In this document: positions 8,520 to 16,485 of the stretch, piece after piece | Layout: each line of letters opens with the position of its first letter | Numbering within the stretch: the first letter of the stretch is position 1 | Assembly: GCF_016741855.1 (NCBI RefSeq) | Contig: NZ_JAERRH010000031.1 | Location: forward strand, 1-45,199 | DNA from: Streptomyces musisoli | GTDB lineage: Bacteria; Actinomycetota; Actinomycetes; Streptomycetales; Streptomycetaceae | Length of the DNA stretch: 45,199 nucleotides | Direction: 5' to 3' | Notes under the pieces: model-generated | What the model saw: only the letters and a program-made list of their open reading frames with translations | Database searches by the model: none | Told to the model about the DNA's origin: nothing | Made by a program: the position numbers and the translations under genes

Positions 8520-9652
8520 GTCAGATTCCCCGTTTGCTCGGTCGAAACGATCGGACAACGGCTGATCATGCTGTCATACGAGATGGAGAGCCCGAGCACC
8601 AGGAGCGGGTAAGCAGCCGCCAACGGCTGTTGCCACCAGGGAAGTTCCAGGTCCCGGGCCCCCTCATGGGGCACCAGCCATATCGTGCGGGCGGTGAAGA
8701 CGAGGGCCACCAGCGCGGCCGTGCGGGTGCGCCCCTCCGCCAGCAGCACGGCGAGCAGCGGCACGCACCACACCCAGTGGTGGGTCCAGCTGATCGGGCA
8801 GACCAGCAGGGCCGTGAACGCGGTCAGCAGGATGCCGTGGCTGTCCCGGCGGGCACGGGCCGCCAGCGCCAGGCCCGCCACCGCGACCGCCGCCGCCGGG
8901 AGCGCCCAGGCGAGGACCGGATCAGGGTCGCCCAGGGCCCGCGCGACCAGCCCCCGCAGGGACTGGTTGTCCACGATCCAGGCCTTGCCGACCCGGCCGG
9001 TCTCGTACAGGCGCCGGGTCCAGAAGTCGGCGCTCGCGGAAGGGAGCAGGACGGCACCGAGCGCGACCGTCCCGCCGAAGGCCGCCACCGCCGTCGCCGC
9101 CTCCCGCGCCCGGCCCCGCAGGAGCAGGTAGGCCACGAACACGGCCGGGGTGAGCTTGATGCCGGCCGTGATCCCGAGGGCGAGGCCCTTGGCGCGGGCG
9201 CCGGGAGGCCGGGTCAGGTCCCACAGGGCCAGGCAGGAGACGGCCAGGTTGATCTGGCCGAACAGCAGCGTCTGGAAGACCGGCTCCAGCCAGAGCGCGG
9301 CCGCGGTGGCCGCACAGAGCAGGGACGGGGTCAGGGTCCGGGACGCCAGACGGGCGGAGAGGGCGACGAAGACGGCGAGCAGGAGCGCGTTGCCCGCCAG
9401 GAACGCCGCTTTCAGGGCCGGCACGGGGAGCCAGGTCGCCGGGACGAACACGATCGCCGCGAAGGGCGGGTAGGTCGCGGGGAGCCGCCACTCGGTGACG
9501 GTGAAGCCGTAGAGGTCGGTGCCGTGGGCCACGGCCGCGCCCTCGGCCCGGTACACGAGGAGATCGGCCATGGGTGCGCCGCGCAGGGCGCACAGCGTGA
9601 CGAAGGAGGTGAGGGAGAGGGCGAGAAGGAGCAGGGACGTCCGTTTCCGCAC
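8483..9652 (-). CDS. GT87-family polyprenyl-phosphate sugar transferase
   Basis: This 389-residue integral membrane protein has about ten hydrophobic helices and the pattern of GT87/DUF2029 (the mannosyltransferase family that includes mycobacterial PimE-type enzymes): MADLLVYRAEGAAVAHGTDLY near residue 28, YPPFAAIVF, LLFGQINLAVS, GIKLTPAVFVAYLLLRGR, NQSLRGLVARALG and SWTHHWVW. The aspartate in the first loop is the expected catalytic position. The donor would be a polyprenyl-phosphate sugar and the acceptor a lipid or glycan; neither can be read from the sequence. The last ~23 residues (CPIVSTEQTG onward) look like read-through beyond the family's usual end and overlap the next gene. The start is GTG 9652. 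Confidence 0.85.
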   Translation of the reverse strand: MRKRTSLLLLALSLTSFVTLCALRGAPMADLLVYRAEGAAVAHGTDLYGFTVTEWRLPATYPPFAAIVFVPATWLPVPALKAAFLAGNALLLAVFVALSARLASRTLTPSLLCAATAAALWLEPVFQTLLFGQINLAVSCLALWDLTRPPGARAKGLALGITAGIKLTPAVFVAYLLLRGRAREAATAVAAFGGTVALGAVLLPSASADFWTRRLYETGRVGKAWIVDNQSLRGLVARALGDPDPVLAWALPAAAVAVAGLALAARARRDSHGILLTAFTALLVCPISWTHHWVWCVPLLAVLLAEGRTRTAALVALVFTARTIWLVPHEGARDLELPWWQQPLAAAYPLLVLGLSISYDSMISRCPIVSTEQTGNLTCPSRSFRSARR

Positions 9653-9670
9653 GGACGCGACCCTATGTCG

Positions 9671-9853
9671 TCACTTGCGACGTATGCCCGCTTCCTCGCC
9701 GTACTCGCCGAGGATCACGACGCTGAACGCCGCCTCGACGAACACTTTCGCGGCCCGCAGGGCGTTGCCGAGCGGGTGGTGGTGCGGGCCGTCCACGGCC
9801 GTGGCGCCGGCCGGGGGCCGGGCAGGGGCTGGAGAGAAGGTTGCTGCGCTCAT
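9671..9853 (-). CDS. small conserved hypothetical protein
   Basis: This 60-residue protein has a Pro/Ala-rich first half and the C-terminal block LGNALRAAKVFVEAAFSVVILGEYGEEAGIRRK. The block reads as one amphipathic or membrane-inserting helix followed by a charged tail, similar to small Streptomyces proteins I have seen but cannot name. ATG 9853 has GGAG close upstream. The gene ends 18 bases before the GT87 start, so the two probably form an operon. Function unknown. Confidence 0.55.
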   Translation of the reverse strand: MSAATFSPAPARPPAGATAVDGPHHHPLGNALRAAKVFVEAAFSVVILGEYGEEAGIRRK

Positions 9854-9964
9854 GTCTCCATGGTGGAACTTCGGCCCCCTCGTACGCATCGGTCTGCGGG
9901 TCCAGTCCGGAACGGTGCCGCGTAGATCTCCGGGTGGACCCCGCCCCCTACGCCAGGGGCACCC

Positions 9965-9980
9965 CGTCCCCTAGGGGACG
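9965..9980. promoter_or_regulatory. perfect 16-bp palindrome upstream of helD
   Basis: CGTCCCCTAGGGGACG is a perfect palindrome. A second small inverted repeat (CCCCT-acgcc-AGGGG) lies just before it at about 9948-9962. It sits 9 bases upstream of the candidate -35 box of the HelD gene, a position suited to a repressor or activator. The 316-bp gap between divergent genes holds no coding sequence I can support. Confidence 0.6.
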
Positions 9981-9988
9981 GAAATTCA

Positions 9989-10019
9989 TTGGACCCGGGC
10001 GCCTGACCACGCCTAAAAT
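9989..10019 (+). promoter_or_regulatory. candidate promoter of helD
   Basis: TTGGAC (9989-9994) and TAAAAT (10014-10019) are separated by 19 bases, slightly long for a housekeeping promoter. TAAAAT is the most AT-rich hexamer in the gap. Transcription would start near 10026, leaving a leader of about 145 bases before the TTG start. Confidence 0.45.
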
Positions 10020-10169
10020 CTCCGCTCTTGCCCGCCTCCCTCGCGGAGTGCCCACCCGTCACACACCACCGCCCCAGACGAGACCCTTCGGGCCGCCCGA
10101 ATGTCTGCCCGGCCGGAAACCGGACGGCACCGTCGTAGCCCACACCGCAGGCCCAACGGAGGCACCCCC

Positions 10170-12278
10170 TTGTCCGCGCCCACCCACGAACCGTCCGCCG
10201 AACCGTCGGCCGGCCCGCTCGCCCGAGAGCGGGCCCACCTCGCCGCGTCCCGCTCCGCCCTGCGTGCCATGCGGGAGGACGTGGAGGCCCTGGACATCGG
10301 CGACGTCACCGCGAACTGGGTCAACGCCGCGGTGCTCGCCCGCCAGATCGACGAGCGCATCAAGGCGCTGGCCGATCTCAGCGACACCCCGCTGTTCTTC
10401 GGTCGGCTGGACTACCTGCACGCCCCCGGGGCCGAGGGCGCCGAGGAGTCCAAGGGGCGCGAAGCGCCTTCCTCGCAGGGGCGGCGGTGGGAGACGGACG
10501 GACAGTTCTACATCGGGCGCCGGCATGTGCACGACGCGGACGGCGACCCCATGGTCATCGACTGGCGCGCGCCGGTCTCGCAGCCGTTCTACCGGGCGTC
10601 CAAGAAGAACCCCATGGACGTCGGGCTGCGCCGGCGCTTCGGCTACACCGGCGGCGACCTGACCGCGTACGAGGACGAACACCTCTCCGACCCGGCCGAG
10701 GCGGCCGCCACCAGCAAGCTGCTCCAGCAGGAGATCGAGCGCCCGCGCGTCGGACCGATGCGGGACATCGTGGCCACCATCCAGCCGGAGCAGGACGAGA
10801 TCGTCCGCTCCGGCCTGTCCGGCACGGTCTGCGTACAGGGCGGCCCCGGCACCGGGAAGACCGCCGTCGGCCTGCACCGGGTCGCGTACCTGCTCTACGC
10901 CCACCGGGAGCGGCTCGCCCGCACCGGCACGCTGGTCATCGGGCCGAACCGGTCCTTCCTGCACTACATCGAGCAGGTCCTGCCCGCGCTCGGCGAGCTG
11001 ACCGTCCGGCAGGCGACGGTGGACGACCTGGTCGCCCACGCCGAGGTGCGCGGGACCGACGACGCGGCCGCCGGGCTCGTCAAGGGCGACGCCCGGCTGG
11101 CCGAGGTGCTCAGACGCGCCCTGTACGCGCACGTGACGCTGCCCACCGAGCCGGTCGTGGTCGTGCGCGGCTCGCGGCGCTGGCGGGTGCCGGCGTACGA
11201 ACTGGAGGAGATCGTCCGCGAGTTGCTGGCGCGGGACATCCGCTACGGCGCGGCCCGCGAGGCCCTGCCGCAGCGCATCGCGCACGCGGTGCTGGTGCAG
11301 ATGGAGCGGGCCGGGGAGGCCCCGGACGACCGGGTGCAGGACGCGGTCGCCCGCAACAGCGCGGTGAAGGCGGCCGTGAAGGCCCTGTGGCCGGCCGTGG
11401 ACCCGGCGAAACTGGTGCTGCGGCTGCTGGGCGATCCGGAGTTCCTCGCCGAGCACGCCGCCGGGATCCTGGACGAGGACGAGCAGAAGACGATCCTGTG
11501 GGCCAAGCCGGCGCGCAGCGTGAAGTCGGCCAGGTGGTCGGCGGCGGACGCGGTGCTGATCGACGAGGCGGCCGACCTGATCCAGCGCACGCACTCGCTC
11601 GGCCATGTCGTGCTGGACGAGGCGCAGGACCTGTCGCCGATGCAGTACCGGGCCGTCGGCCGCCGCTGCACCACCGGCAGCGCGACCGTCCTGGGCGACC
11701 TCGCGCAGGGCACGACGCCGTGGGCGACCCGGAGCTGGGCGGAGGCGCTGGCCCACCTCGGCAAACCGGAGGGCGCCATCGAGGAGCTGACGGCCGGTTT
11801 CCGCGTGCCGACGGACGTCATCGCGTACGCCTCCCGGCTGCTCCCGCACATCGCACCCGGCCTCACCCCGGTCGCCTCCGTCCGGGAGAACCCGGGCTTC
11901 TTCGAGGTCCGTACGGCCGCCGGAACGTCCGACGTGGTCGCCGCCTGCGAGGAGTTGCTGCGCAACGAGGGCTCGACCGGTCTGATCGCCGCCGACGCCC
12001 GCGTCCCGCAGCTGGCCGAGGCCCTGGCGGCGGCCGGCATCCCCTGCCTCGCACCCGGTGAGGAGACCACCCGCGAGACCCGGCTGACCCTCGTCCCGGC
12101 CTCGCTCGCCAAGGGCCTGGAGTACGACTACGTGGTCCTGGACGAGCCACAGGCGGTGGTGGACGGCGAACCGGACGAGCGCACCGGGCTGCGTCGCCTG
12201 TACGTGGCGCTGACCCGTGCGGTGTCCGGCCTGATCGTGACGCACTCGGCGCCGCTGCCCGCACAACTCGCCGAGTAG
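10170..12278 (+). CDS. HelD/HelR-family RNA polymerase motor ATPase
   Basis: This 702-residue UvrD-like superfamily 1 protein has the HelD layout: an N-terminal coiled-coil (residues ~15-70: RAHLAASRSALRAMREDVEA, DERIKALADL) that enters the RNA polymerase secondary channel, then ATPase lobes with Walker A GGPGTGKT at ~224-231, Walker B LDEAQDLSP, and motifs GDLAQGTTPW, AGFRVP and LYVALTRAV. Family members release stalled RNA polymerase and recycle it; the HelR branch also removes rifamycins. The charged loop at residues ~85-105 (AEGAEESKGREA) is where the two branches may differ, so I do not choose. TTG 10170 is preferred over ATG 10101 because ACGGAGG sits 7-8 bases before it. Confidence 0.85.
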   Translation: MSAPTHEPSAEPSAGPLARERAHLAASRSALRAMREDVEALDIGDVTANWVNAAVLARQIDERIKALADLSDTPLFFGRLDYLHAPGAEGAEESKGREAPSSQGRRWETDGQFYIGRRHVHDADGDPMVIDWRAPVSQPFYRASKKNPMDVGLRRRFGYTGGDLTAYEDEHLSDPAEAAATSKLLQQEIERPRVGPMRDIVATIQPEQDEIVRSGLSGTVCVQGGPGTGKTAVGLHRVAYLLYAHRERLARTGTLVIGPNRSFLHYIEQVLPALGELTVRQATVDDLVAHAEVRGTDDAAAGLVKGDARLAEVLRRALYAHVTLPTEPVVVVRGSRRWRVPAYELEEIVRELLARDIRYGAAREALPQRIAHAVLVQMERAGEAPDDRVQDAVARNSAVKAAVKALWPAVDPAKLVLRLLGDPEFLAEHAAGILDEDEQKTILWAKPARSVKSARWSAADAVLIDEAADLIQRTHSLGHVVLDEAQDLSPMQYRAVGRRCTTGSATVLGDLAQGTTPWATRSWAEALAHLGKPEGAIEELTAGFRVPTDVIAYASRLLPHIAPGLTPVASVRENPGFFEVRTAAGTSDVVAACEELLRNEGSTGLIAADARVPQLAEALAAAGIPCLAPGEETTRETRLTLVPASLAKGLEYDYVVLDEPQAVVDGEPDERTGLRRLYVALTRAVSGLIVTHSAPLPAQLAE

Positions 12279-12320
12279 GGTGCTGAGCCGGTCCGGCATG
12301 TCCCCCTGGAAAGGCACCCG

Positions 12321-13235
12321 TTGAGCACGCCTCCTCCGCACTCCGCGTACCCGCACCAGCAGCCGCAGGAGCCGTACCAGCCACCACAGGGGCCGTACCA
12401 GCCACCACAGGAGCCGTATCGGCAACCGCCGGGGCCGTACCAGCCACCACAGGGCCCGTACCAGCAACCGCAGGGGCCGTACCAGCAACCGCCGGGGCCA
12501 TACCAGCAACCGCCGGGGCCGTACCCGCAGGCCCCGGCTCCGTATCCGGCCGCCGCCGCTTCCGGGCCCGGAGCCGGAGCCGGGCCCGGACCGGGGTGCG
12601 AGGTGTGCGGGGCGATGCCCGCCGTGCCGGTGACGGTGCGCGGGCATCAGGGCATGGTGGTGCTCATGCGGTTCCTGCGGCGCCGCGGTGTGCTGTGCCG
12701 CACCTGCGGCCTCGCCGTCTTCCGGCAGATGCAGTCGGACACCCTGGTGCGGGGTTGGTGGGGCGTGCTGTCGATGCTCGTCACCCCGGTCACCCTGCTG
12801 GTCAACCTCGCTGCCCTGGCCCGGATCCGCAGGCTCCCGGCACCGGTGACGGCCGCCTGGCGCCCGCCGCTGGACCCCGGCCGCCCGGTGCTGCGACGGC
12901 CGGCCGGCCTGATCGGGCTCGTCCCGCTCGGCGCGTTCGCGGCACTGGTGGTCGCCGTGCCCGTCCTGGCGGCGACCGGCGCCTCCGAGGAGCCGTCCGG
13001 CGTCCACTTCCGGCCCAGGAAGAACCTCGCCCAGCTCTCGGTCGGGGCCTGCGCGCACAACGACCGCGAATGGCCCCACCAGGACCTCAGGAACGTTCCC
13101 TGCGACTCCCCGGACGCCCAGTACCTCATCACCGAGCCGAAGCACGGCTACTGCGCGACCGGCGACTACGTGGCCCACCTCCAGTACAGCGTGGACGGCG
13201 GATCCACCCTGTGCCTGCACCCGGTGAAGAACTGA
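12321..13235 (+). CDS. Pro/Gln/Tyr-repeat membrane protein with zinc-ribbon-like motif
   Basis: This 304-residue protein starts with about 75 residues of PYQPPQGPYQQPPGP-type repeats, a disordered cytoplasmic tail. A CxxC pair (CEVCG) and, ~35 residues on, another (CRTCG) resemble a zinc ribbon. Two hydrophobic stretches follow (GVLSMLVTPVTLLVNLAAL and GLIGLVPLGAFAALVVAVPVLAA), then an outside domain with four cysteines (ACAHNDRE, VPCDSPDA, GYCATGD, TLCLHP). The TTG start follows GGAAAGG by 7 bases. The gene lies 42 bases after helD and could be cotranscribed. It resembles LppU/SCO3897-like hypothetical proteins of Streptomyces; no function is assigned. Confidence 0.75.
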   Translation: MSTPPPHSAYPHQQPQEPYQPPQGPYQPPQEPYRQPPGPYQPPQGPYQQPQGPYQQPPGPYQQPPGPYPQAPAPYPAAAASGPGAGAGPGPGCEVCGAMPAVPVTVRGHQGMVVLMRFLRRRGVLCRTCGLAVFRQMQSDTLVRGWWGVLSMLVTPVTLLVNLAALARIRRLPAPVTAAWRPPLDPGRPVLRRPAGLIGLVPLGAFAALVVAVPVLAATGASEEPSGVHFRPRKNLAQLSVGACAHNDREWPHQDLRNVPCDSPDAQYLITEPKHGYCATGDYVAHLQYSVDGGSTLCLHPVKN

Positions 13236-13395
13236 GGCCTCTCGTTCGGACCATGCCGGGCCCGCGGGGTCCGGCACCGCTCCCTGATCCGGCCTGATCC
13301 GGCTTGATCCGGCCTGATCCGGCTTGATCCGGCTTGATCCGGCCCGACCCGGCCCGACCCGGCCCGGCCCGACCCGGCCCGGCCTGAGGACCCTA
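13236..13395. repeat. interspersed element copy 2 with 10-bp tandem array
   Basis: It begins GGCCTCTCGTTCGGACCATG, matching copy 1, and ends GAGGACCCTA; the CTA is the stop codon of the cutC gene on the other strand. In between, from 13281 to 13380, lie ten in-phase 10-bp units of GGCYTGATCC, decaying to GGCCCGACCC. Expansion of the TGATCCGG unit makes this copy longer than copy 1. Confidence 0.8.
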
Positions 13396-14091
13396 ACCGG
13401 CGTCGCCGTCCACCGCCGTACGCCACTGGGCGACCGCGTCCGCCGAGACCGGCCCCCGCCAGCCGCCGGGGCGGGCCGCACCGCCGATGTGGAACGCCTT
13501 GATCCGGCCGGCCCGGAGCCGGGCCACATGGTCGAGGCGGAGTCCGCCGCCGACCAGGATCTGCTGCTCGTACCCGGGCTCGCCGTCGTGCGCCGCCTCG
13601 GCGAGCAGCGTGGGCAGGCCGTCGTCCACGCCCGCGGCGGAGCCGGCGGTGAGGTAGGTGTCCAGGCCGGGCAGATCGGCGAGCTGCTTGCGCAGGGCGT
13701 CCCGGTCCGCGGCCCGGTCGATCGCCCGGTGGAAGGTCCACCGGCAGCCGCCGAGCGCGCCGACGACCCGCTCCACCGCGGACAGGTCGACACCGCCGTC
13801 CGCGGCCAGGAAACCGAGCACGAACTGGTCGGCGCCGGCCTGCCGCAGCTCACCGGCCACGCCGACCAGCCGGTCCACGTCCCCGGCAGCGAACCCGTCC
13901 GCGAGGCGGAGCATCACGCGCAGGTCGATGTCGACGGCGGCACGGATCGCGGCGACGGTGGCGGGCGAGGGGGTGAGCCCGTCGGCCGCCATCTCGGTGA
14001 CCAGCTCCAGCCGGTCAGCGCCTCCGGCCTGGGCGGCGACCGCGTCCTCGACGTCGAGGGCGATCACCTCCAGGACTGCACGCTTGCTCAT
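13393..14091 (-). CDS. cutC: CutC family protein
   Basis: This 232-residue TIM-barrel protein of the CutC family starts MSKRAVLEVIALDVEDAVAA. It has AGGADRLELVTEMAADGLTPS, the CRWTFHRAIDRAADR motif and ILVGGGLRLDHVARLRA, all family-typical. CutC was named for copper homeostasis in E. coli, but a copper role is weakly supported. Its position behind a DasR-like box suggests a link to amino-sugar control; that is inference. ATG 14091 is preferred (GGGGTG upstream) over ATG 14115. Its stop is supplied by the interspersed element. Confidence 0.9.
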   Translation of the reverse strand: MSKRAVLEVIALDVEDAVAAQAGGADRLELVTEMAADGLTPSPATVAAIRAAVDIDLRVMLRLADGFAAGDVDRLVGVAGELRQAGADQFVLGFLAADGGVDLSAVERVVGALGGCRWTFHRAIDRAADRDALRKQLADLPGLDTYLTAGSAAGVDDGLPTLLAEAAHDGEPGYEQQILVGGGLRLDHVARLRAGRIKAFHIGGAARPGGWRGPVSADAVAQWRTAVDGDAG

Positions 14092-14124
14092 GGCACCCCA
14101 TTCATCGGCATTCATCGGGCGACT

Positions 14125-14140
14125 ACAGGTCTAGTCCAAT
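14125..14140. promoter_or_regulatory. DasR-like (dre) box upstream of cutC
   Basis: ACAGGTCTAGTCCAAT matches the dre consensus ACTGGTCTAGACCACT at 13 of 16 positions, with the central GGTCTAG intact. It lies 34 bases before the cutC start and about 140 before the HD-domain gene start, so it could act on either. DasR itself is not in the window. Confidence 0.5.
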
Positions 14141-14278
14141 TCAAGAGTACGCCGGTCCGCGAGCGCCACGGTGCCCCCGCTCCCCCGAAGACGTTCAGCC
14201 GCCTCCCGCACCCCGGCTCGGCACAGGGGCCGCCGCTTCGGGCGGACGGCCGTCGGCCGGCGCGGAAGAATGGGGCCC

Positions 14279-14923
14279 ATGGCCGACCTCGACGCCCTGC
14301 GTCTCCGCTTCGCCCGCGCCCTGGAGGCAGCCCGCACCCCCGGCGGCGGCCCCGACCCCGCCCCCTACGCCGACGCCCTGCTCACCCGCTGGCAGGAGCC
14401 GCAGCGCCACTACCACACGGTGACCCACCTCACCGCCGTACTCGACCACGTCGACGTCCTGGAGACGTACGCGGCCGACCCGGACGCGGTCCGCCTGGCC
14501 GCCTGGTTCCACGACGCCGTCTACCTCCCCGAACGCTCCGAGAACGAGGAGCGGTCCGCGCGGCTGGCCGAGCGCGCCCTGCCGGAGGCCGGCGTGCCGG
14601 ACGCCACCACGGCCGAGGTGGCCCGGCTGGTCCGGCTCACCGTCACCCACGACCCGGCCGACGACGACCGCGACGGCCAGGTGCTGTGCGACGCCGACCT
14701 CGCGATCCTGGCCGCGCCCCCGTCCGCGTACGCCGCCTACACCGCCGCGGTCCGCGAGGAGTACCACTTCGTGCCGAACGACGCCTTTCGCGCGGGGCGG
14801 GCCGCGGTGCTGCGCCAGCTCCTGGACCTGCCCCGGCTGTTCAGAACCCCCCACGGAGAACGGAAGTGGGAGGCGACGGCCCGCTACAACCTGACCGCCG
14901 AGCTGGAAATGCTGTCGACCTGA
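14279..14923 (+). CDS. HD-domain metal-dependent phosphohydrolase
   Basis: This 214-residue protein has the HD-superfamily metal-binding residues: RHYHTVTHL (residues ~42-50), the WFHDAVY pair at ~76-82, and the late aspartate in VLCDADLAILAAP at ~138-150. The family hydrolyses nucleotides or other phosphates with divalent metals; this compact subgroup is described as 'predicted metal-dependent HD superfamily phosphohydrolase' and has no known substrate. ATG 14279 is used, with an alternative ATG 9 bases upstream. It is divergent from cutC and ends 27 bases before the next gene, so those two are likely one transcript. Confidence 0.85.
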   Translation: MADLDALRLRFARALEAARTPGGGPDPAPYADALLTRWQEPQRHYHTVTHLTAVLDHVDVLETYAADPDAVRLAAWFHDAVYLPERSENEERSARLAERALPEAGVPDATTAEVARLVRLTVTHDPADDDRDGQVLCDADLAILAAPPSAYAAYTAAVREEYHFVPNDAFRAGRAAVLRQLLDLPRLFRTPHGERKWEATARYNLTAELEMLST

Positions 14924-14950
14924 GCGGTCGGCGCACCTAAGGTGCGAGCC

Positions 14951-16054
14951 ATGCGTGCCATGGGTGGGGATCAGGTGGAAGAAGCGGTCGCGAGCTGCGT
15001 GGCGGCACTGCTGCCGGCGGTCGACCGGGACTGGAAGGAGGTGAAGGCCGCCGGACTGACGTGGAGTTGTCACGAAACGGCGGTCCACATCGCCGACGAC
15101 CTCGTCGCCTACGCGGCCAACCTGGCGGGACGCGCCCGGGACGCCTACGTCCCCTTCGAGCTGACCCTCGACGAAGGCACCGACAACACCGGCCTGCTGC
15201 ACGTCGTCGAGACGACCGGCGCCCTGCTCGCCGCGACCGTCCGCACCGCCCCGCCCGGCGTCCGCGCCTTCCACCCCTACCCCTTCGGCAGCGCCGACCG
15301 GGTCGGCTTCGCCGCCATGGGCGTCGCCGAAGTCCTCCTCCACACCCATGACCTGACCCAGGCGCTGGGCCTCCCCTACGAGCCGCCCGCCGCCCTGGCC
15401 GAGTCCGTCCTGGCCTGGCTCTTCCCGCACATCCAGCCCGGCCCCGCGTCCTGGCCGGCCCTGCTGTGGGCGACCGGCCGGGGCGAACTGCCCGGCCGCG
15501 CCCCGGTCACCGAGTGGCGCTGGCGCAACAACCTGGTCATCCCCGCCGAGCGCGTCACCCTGACCGGCATCCGCCCGGCCGCCGCCGACGACCTGCGCCT
15601 GGGCGGCACGGGCGGCTTCGACTGGATCGACGGCGGCCCGTACGAGGGCACGCGGGAAGCCTGCTCGTACCTGATGAAGGCGTACGAAGCCGGCGTGCAC
15701 CGCCCGGAGTTCGGCGTCTTCGCCCTGGTACGGCCCGAGGACGGCCGGGCGATCGGCGGCATCGGCTTCCACGGCGCCCCGGACGGGGAGGGACGGGTGG
15801 AGATCGGCTACGACCTCGTCGCCGGCGCCCGCGGCAACGGCTACGCGACCGAGGCGCTGCGCGCACTGACCGGGTGGGCACTGGCCCGGGAGGACATCGG
15901 GCTGGTCTTCCTGACCATCGAGCACGACAACGTGTCCTCCCAGGGCGTGGCGACCCGCGCCGGCTTCACCCGGGCGACCGAGGAGGAGACGCGGATCGCA
16001 CACGCCGAGCACGACATGGAAGCCGGGCTCCTGCTCTACCTCCGCCGGGCCTGA
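14951..16054 (+). CDS. DinB/maleylpyruvate-isomerase-like domain fused to GNAT acetyltransferase
   Basis: The first ~200 residues follow the mycothiol-dependent maleylpyruvate isomerase N-terminal (DinB-like) pattern: an early helix, LTWSCHETAVHIADDLVAYA with its histidines, and MGVAEVLLHTHDLTQALG, a metal-site motif. From ~residue 205 (ERVTLTGIRPAAADDLRLGG) a RimJ/RimL-type N-acetyltransferase begins, with IGGIGFHG, VEIGYDLVAGARGNGYATEAL (acetyl-CoA loop R-G-N-G-Y-A) and the late VFLTIEHDNVSSQGVATRAGF motif. Both halves look complete, so this is a true fusion of 367 residues. Mycothiol is the actinobacterial thiol, so thiol chemistry plus acetylation is conceivable; substrate unknown. Possible starts are GTG 14942, ATG 14951 and ATG 14960. 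Confidence 0.85.
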   Translation: MRAMGGDQVEEAVASCVAALLPAVDRDWKEVKAAGLTWSCHETAVHIADDLVAYAANLAGRARDAYVPFELTLDEGTDNTGLLHVVETTGALLAATVRTAPPGVRAFHPYPFGSADRVGFAAMGVAEVLLHTHDLTQALGLPYEPPAALAESVLAWLFPHIQPGPASWPALLWATGRGELPGRAPVTEWRWRNNLVIPAERVTLTGIRPAAADDLRLGGTGGFDWIDGGPYEGTREACSYLMKAYEAGVHRPEFGVFALVRPEDGRAIGGIGFHGAPDGEGRVEIGYDLVAGARGNGYATEALRALTGWALAREDIGLVFLTIEHDNVSSQGVATRAGFTRATEEETRIAHAEHDMEAGLLLYLRRA

Positions 16055-16059
16055 GGCCG

Positions 16060-16212
16060 GACCCGGTCCACGACGCCGGACATCGGACCACGACGCCGGA
16101 CCCCGGACCACGACGCCGACGCCGACGCCGACGCCAGGTCACGACAGCGACCCCGGACCACGACGCCGGACGCCAGGTCACGGCGGTGCCCCGGACCACG
16201 GCGTCCGGCGCC
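16060..16212. repeat. degenerate tandem repeat of GACCACGACGCCGGA
   Basis: About eight variants of (C)GGACCACGACGCCGGA and CCAGGTCACGAC are strung together, including a GACGCC trinucleotide-pair run at about 16110-16135. The block fills the space between two convergent genes and carries no supportable open frame. Confidence 0.65.
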
Positions 16213-16215
16213 GGG

Positions 16216-16485
16216 CTACGACGCCTGGTGCCTCTTCGGCCGGCGCAGACCCGACGCCCGCAGCAGCCGCACCACCTCGCGGCTGCTGACCTCCAACGCC
16301 CCGGCGGCCACCGCGTCCGCGTAGCGGTGCGCGGGGAGGTCGTAGTGGTCGCGCTCGAAGGCCCGCCTCGGCACGCCCAACCCGGCCGCGAACACGTGGA
16401 GTTCGTCGTACGAGGCGTCGCTGACCAGGTGCGACCACATGCGGCCGTGGCCGGGCCAGGAGGGCGGGTCGATGTACAGCGTCAC
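16216..16485 (-). CDS. DUF4031 domain protein
   Basis: This 89-residue protein begins VTLYIDPPSWPGHGRMWSHL and contains SDASYDELHVFAAGLGVPRRAFERDHYDLP, the DUF4031 signature. The conserved histidines and aspartates (YIDPP, HGR, DHYD) suggest a small metal-binding enzyme, but no activity is known to me. The GTG start at 16485 overlaps the stop of the upstream gene as GTGA, so translation is coupled. The open frame continues far upstream, but that part is only a shadow of the neighbouring genes. Confidence 0.85.
   Translation of the reverse strand: MTLYIDPPSWPGHGRMWSHLVSDASYDELHVFAAGLGVPRRAFERDHYDLPAHRYADAVAAGALEVSSREVVRLLRASGLRRPKRHQAS

Noticed and set aside
9940..9980. Rifamycin-associated element upstream of helD
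   Set aside because: A palindrome is present, but its bases do not match the element as I remember it, so I keep it as an unnamed palindrome.
10059..13853. 1264-residue open frame on the minus strand
   Set aside because: It is a shadow of helD and the repeat-rich membrane protein; it also runs through the tandem TGATCC array.
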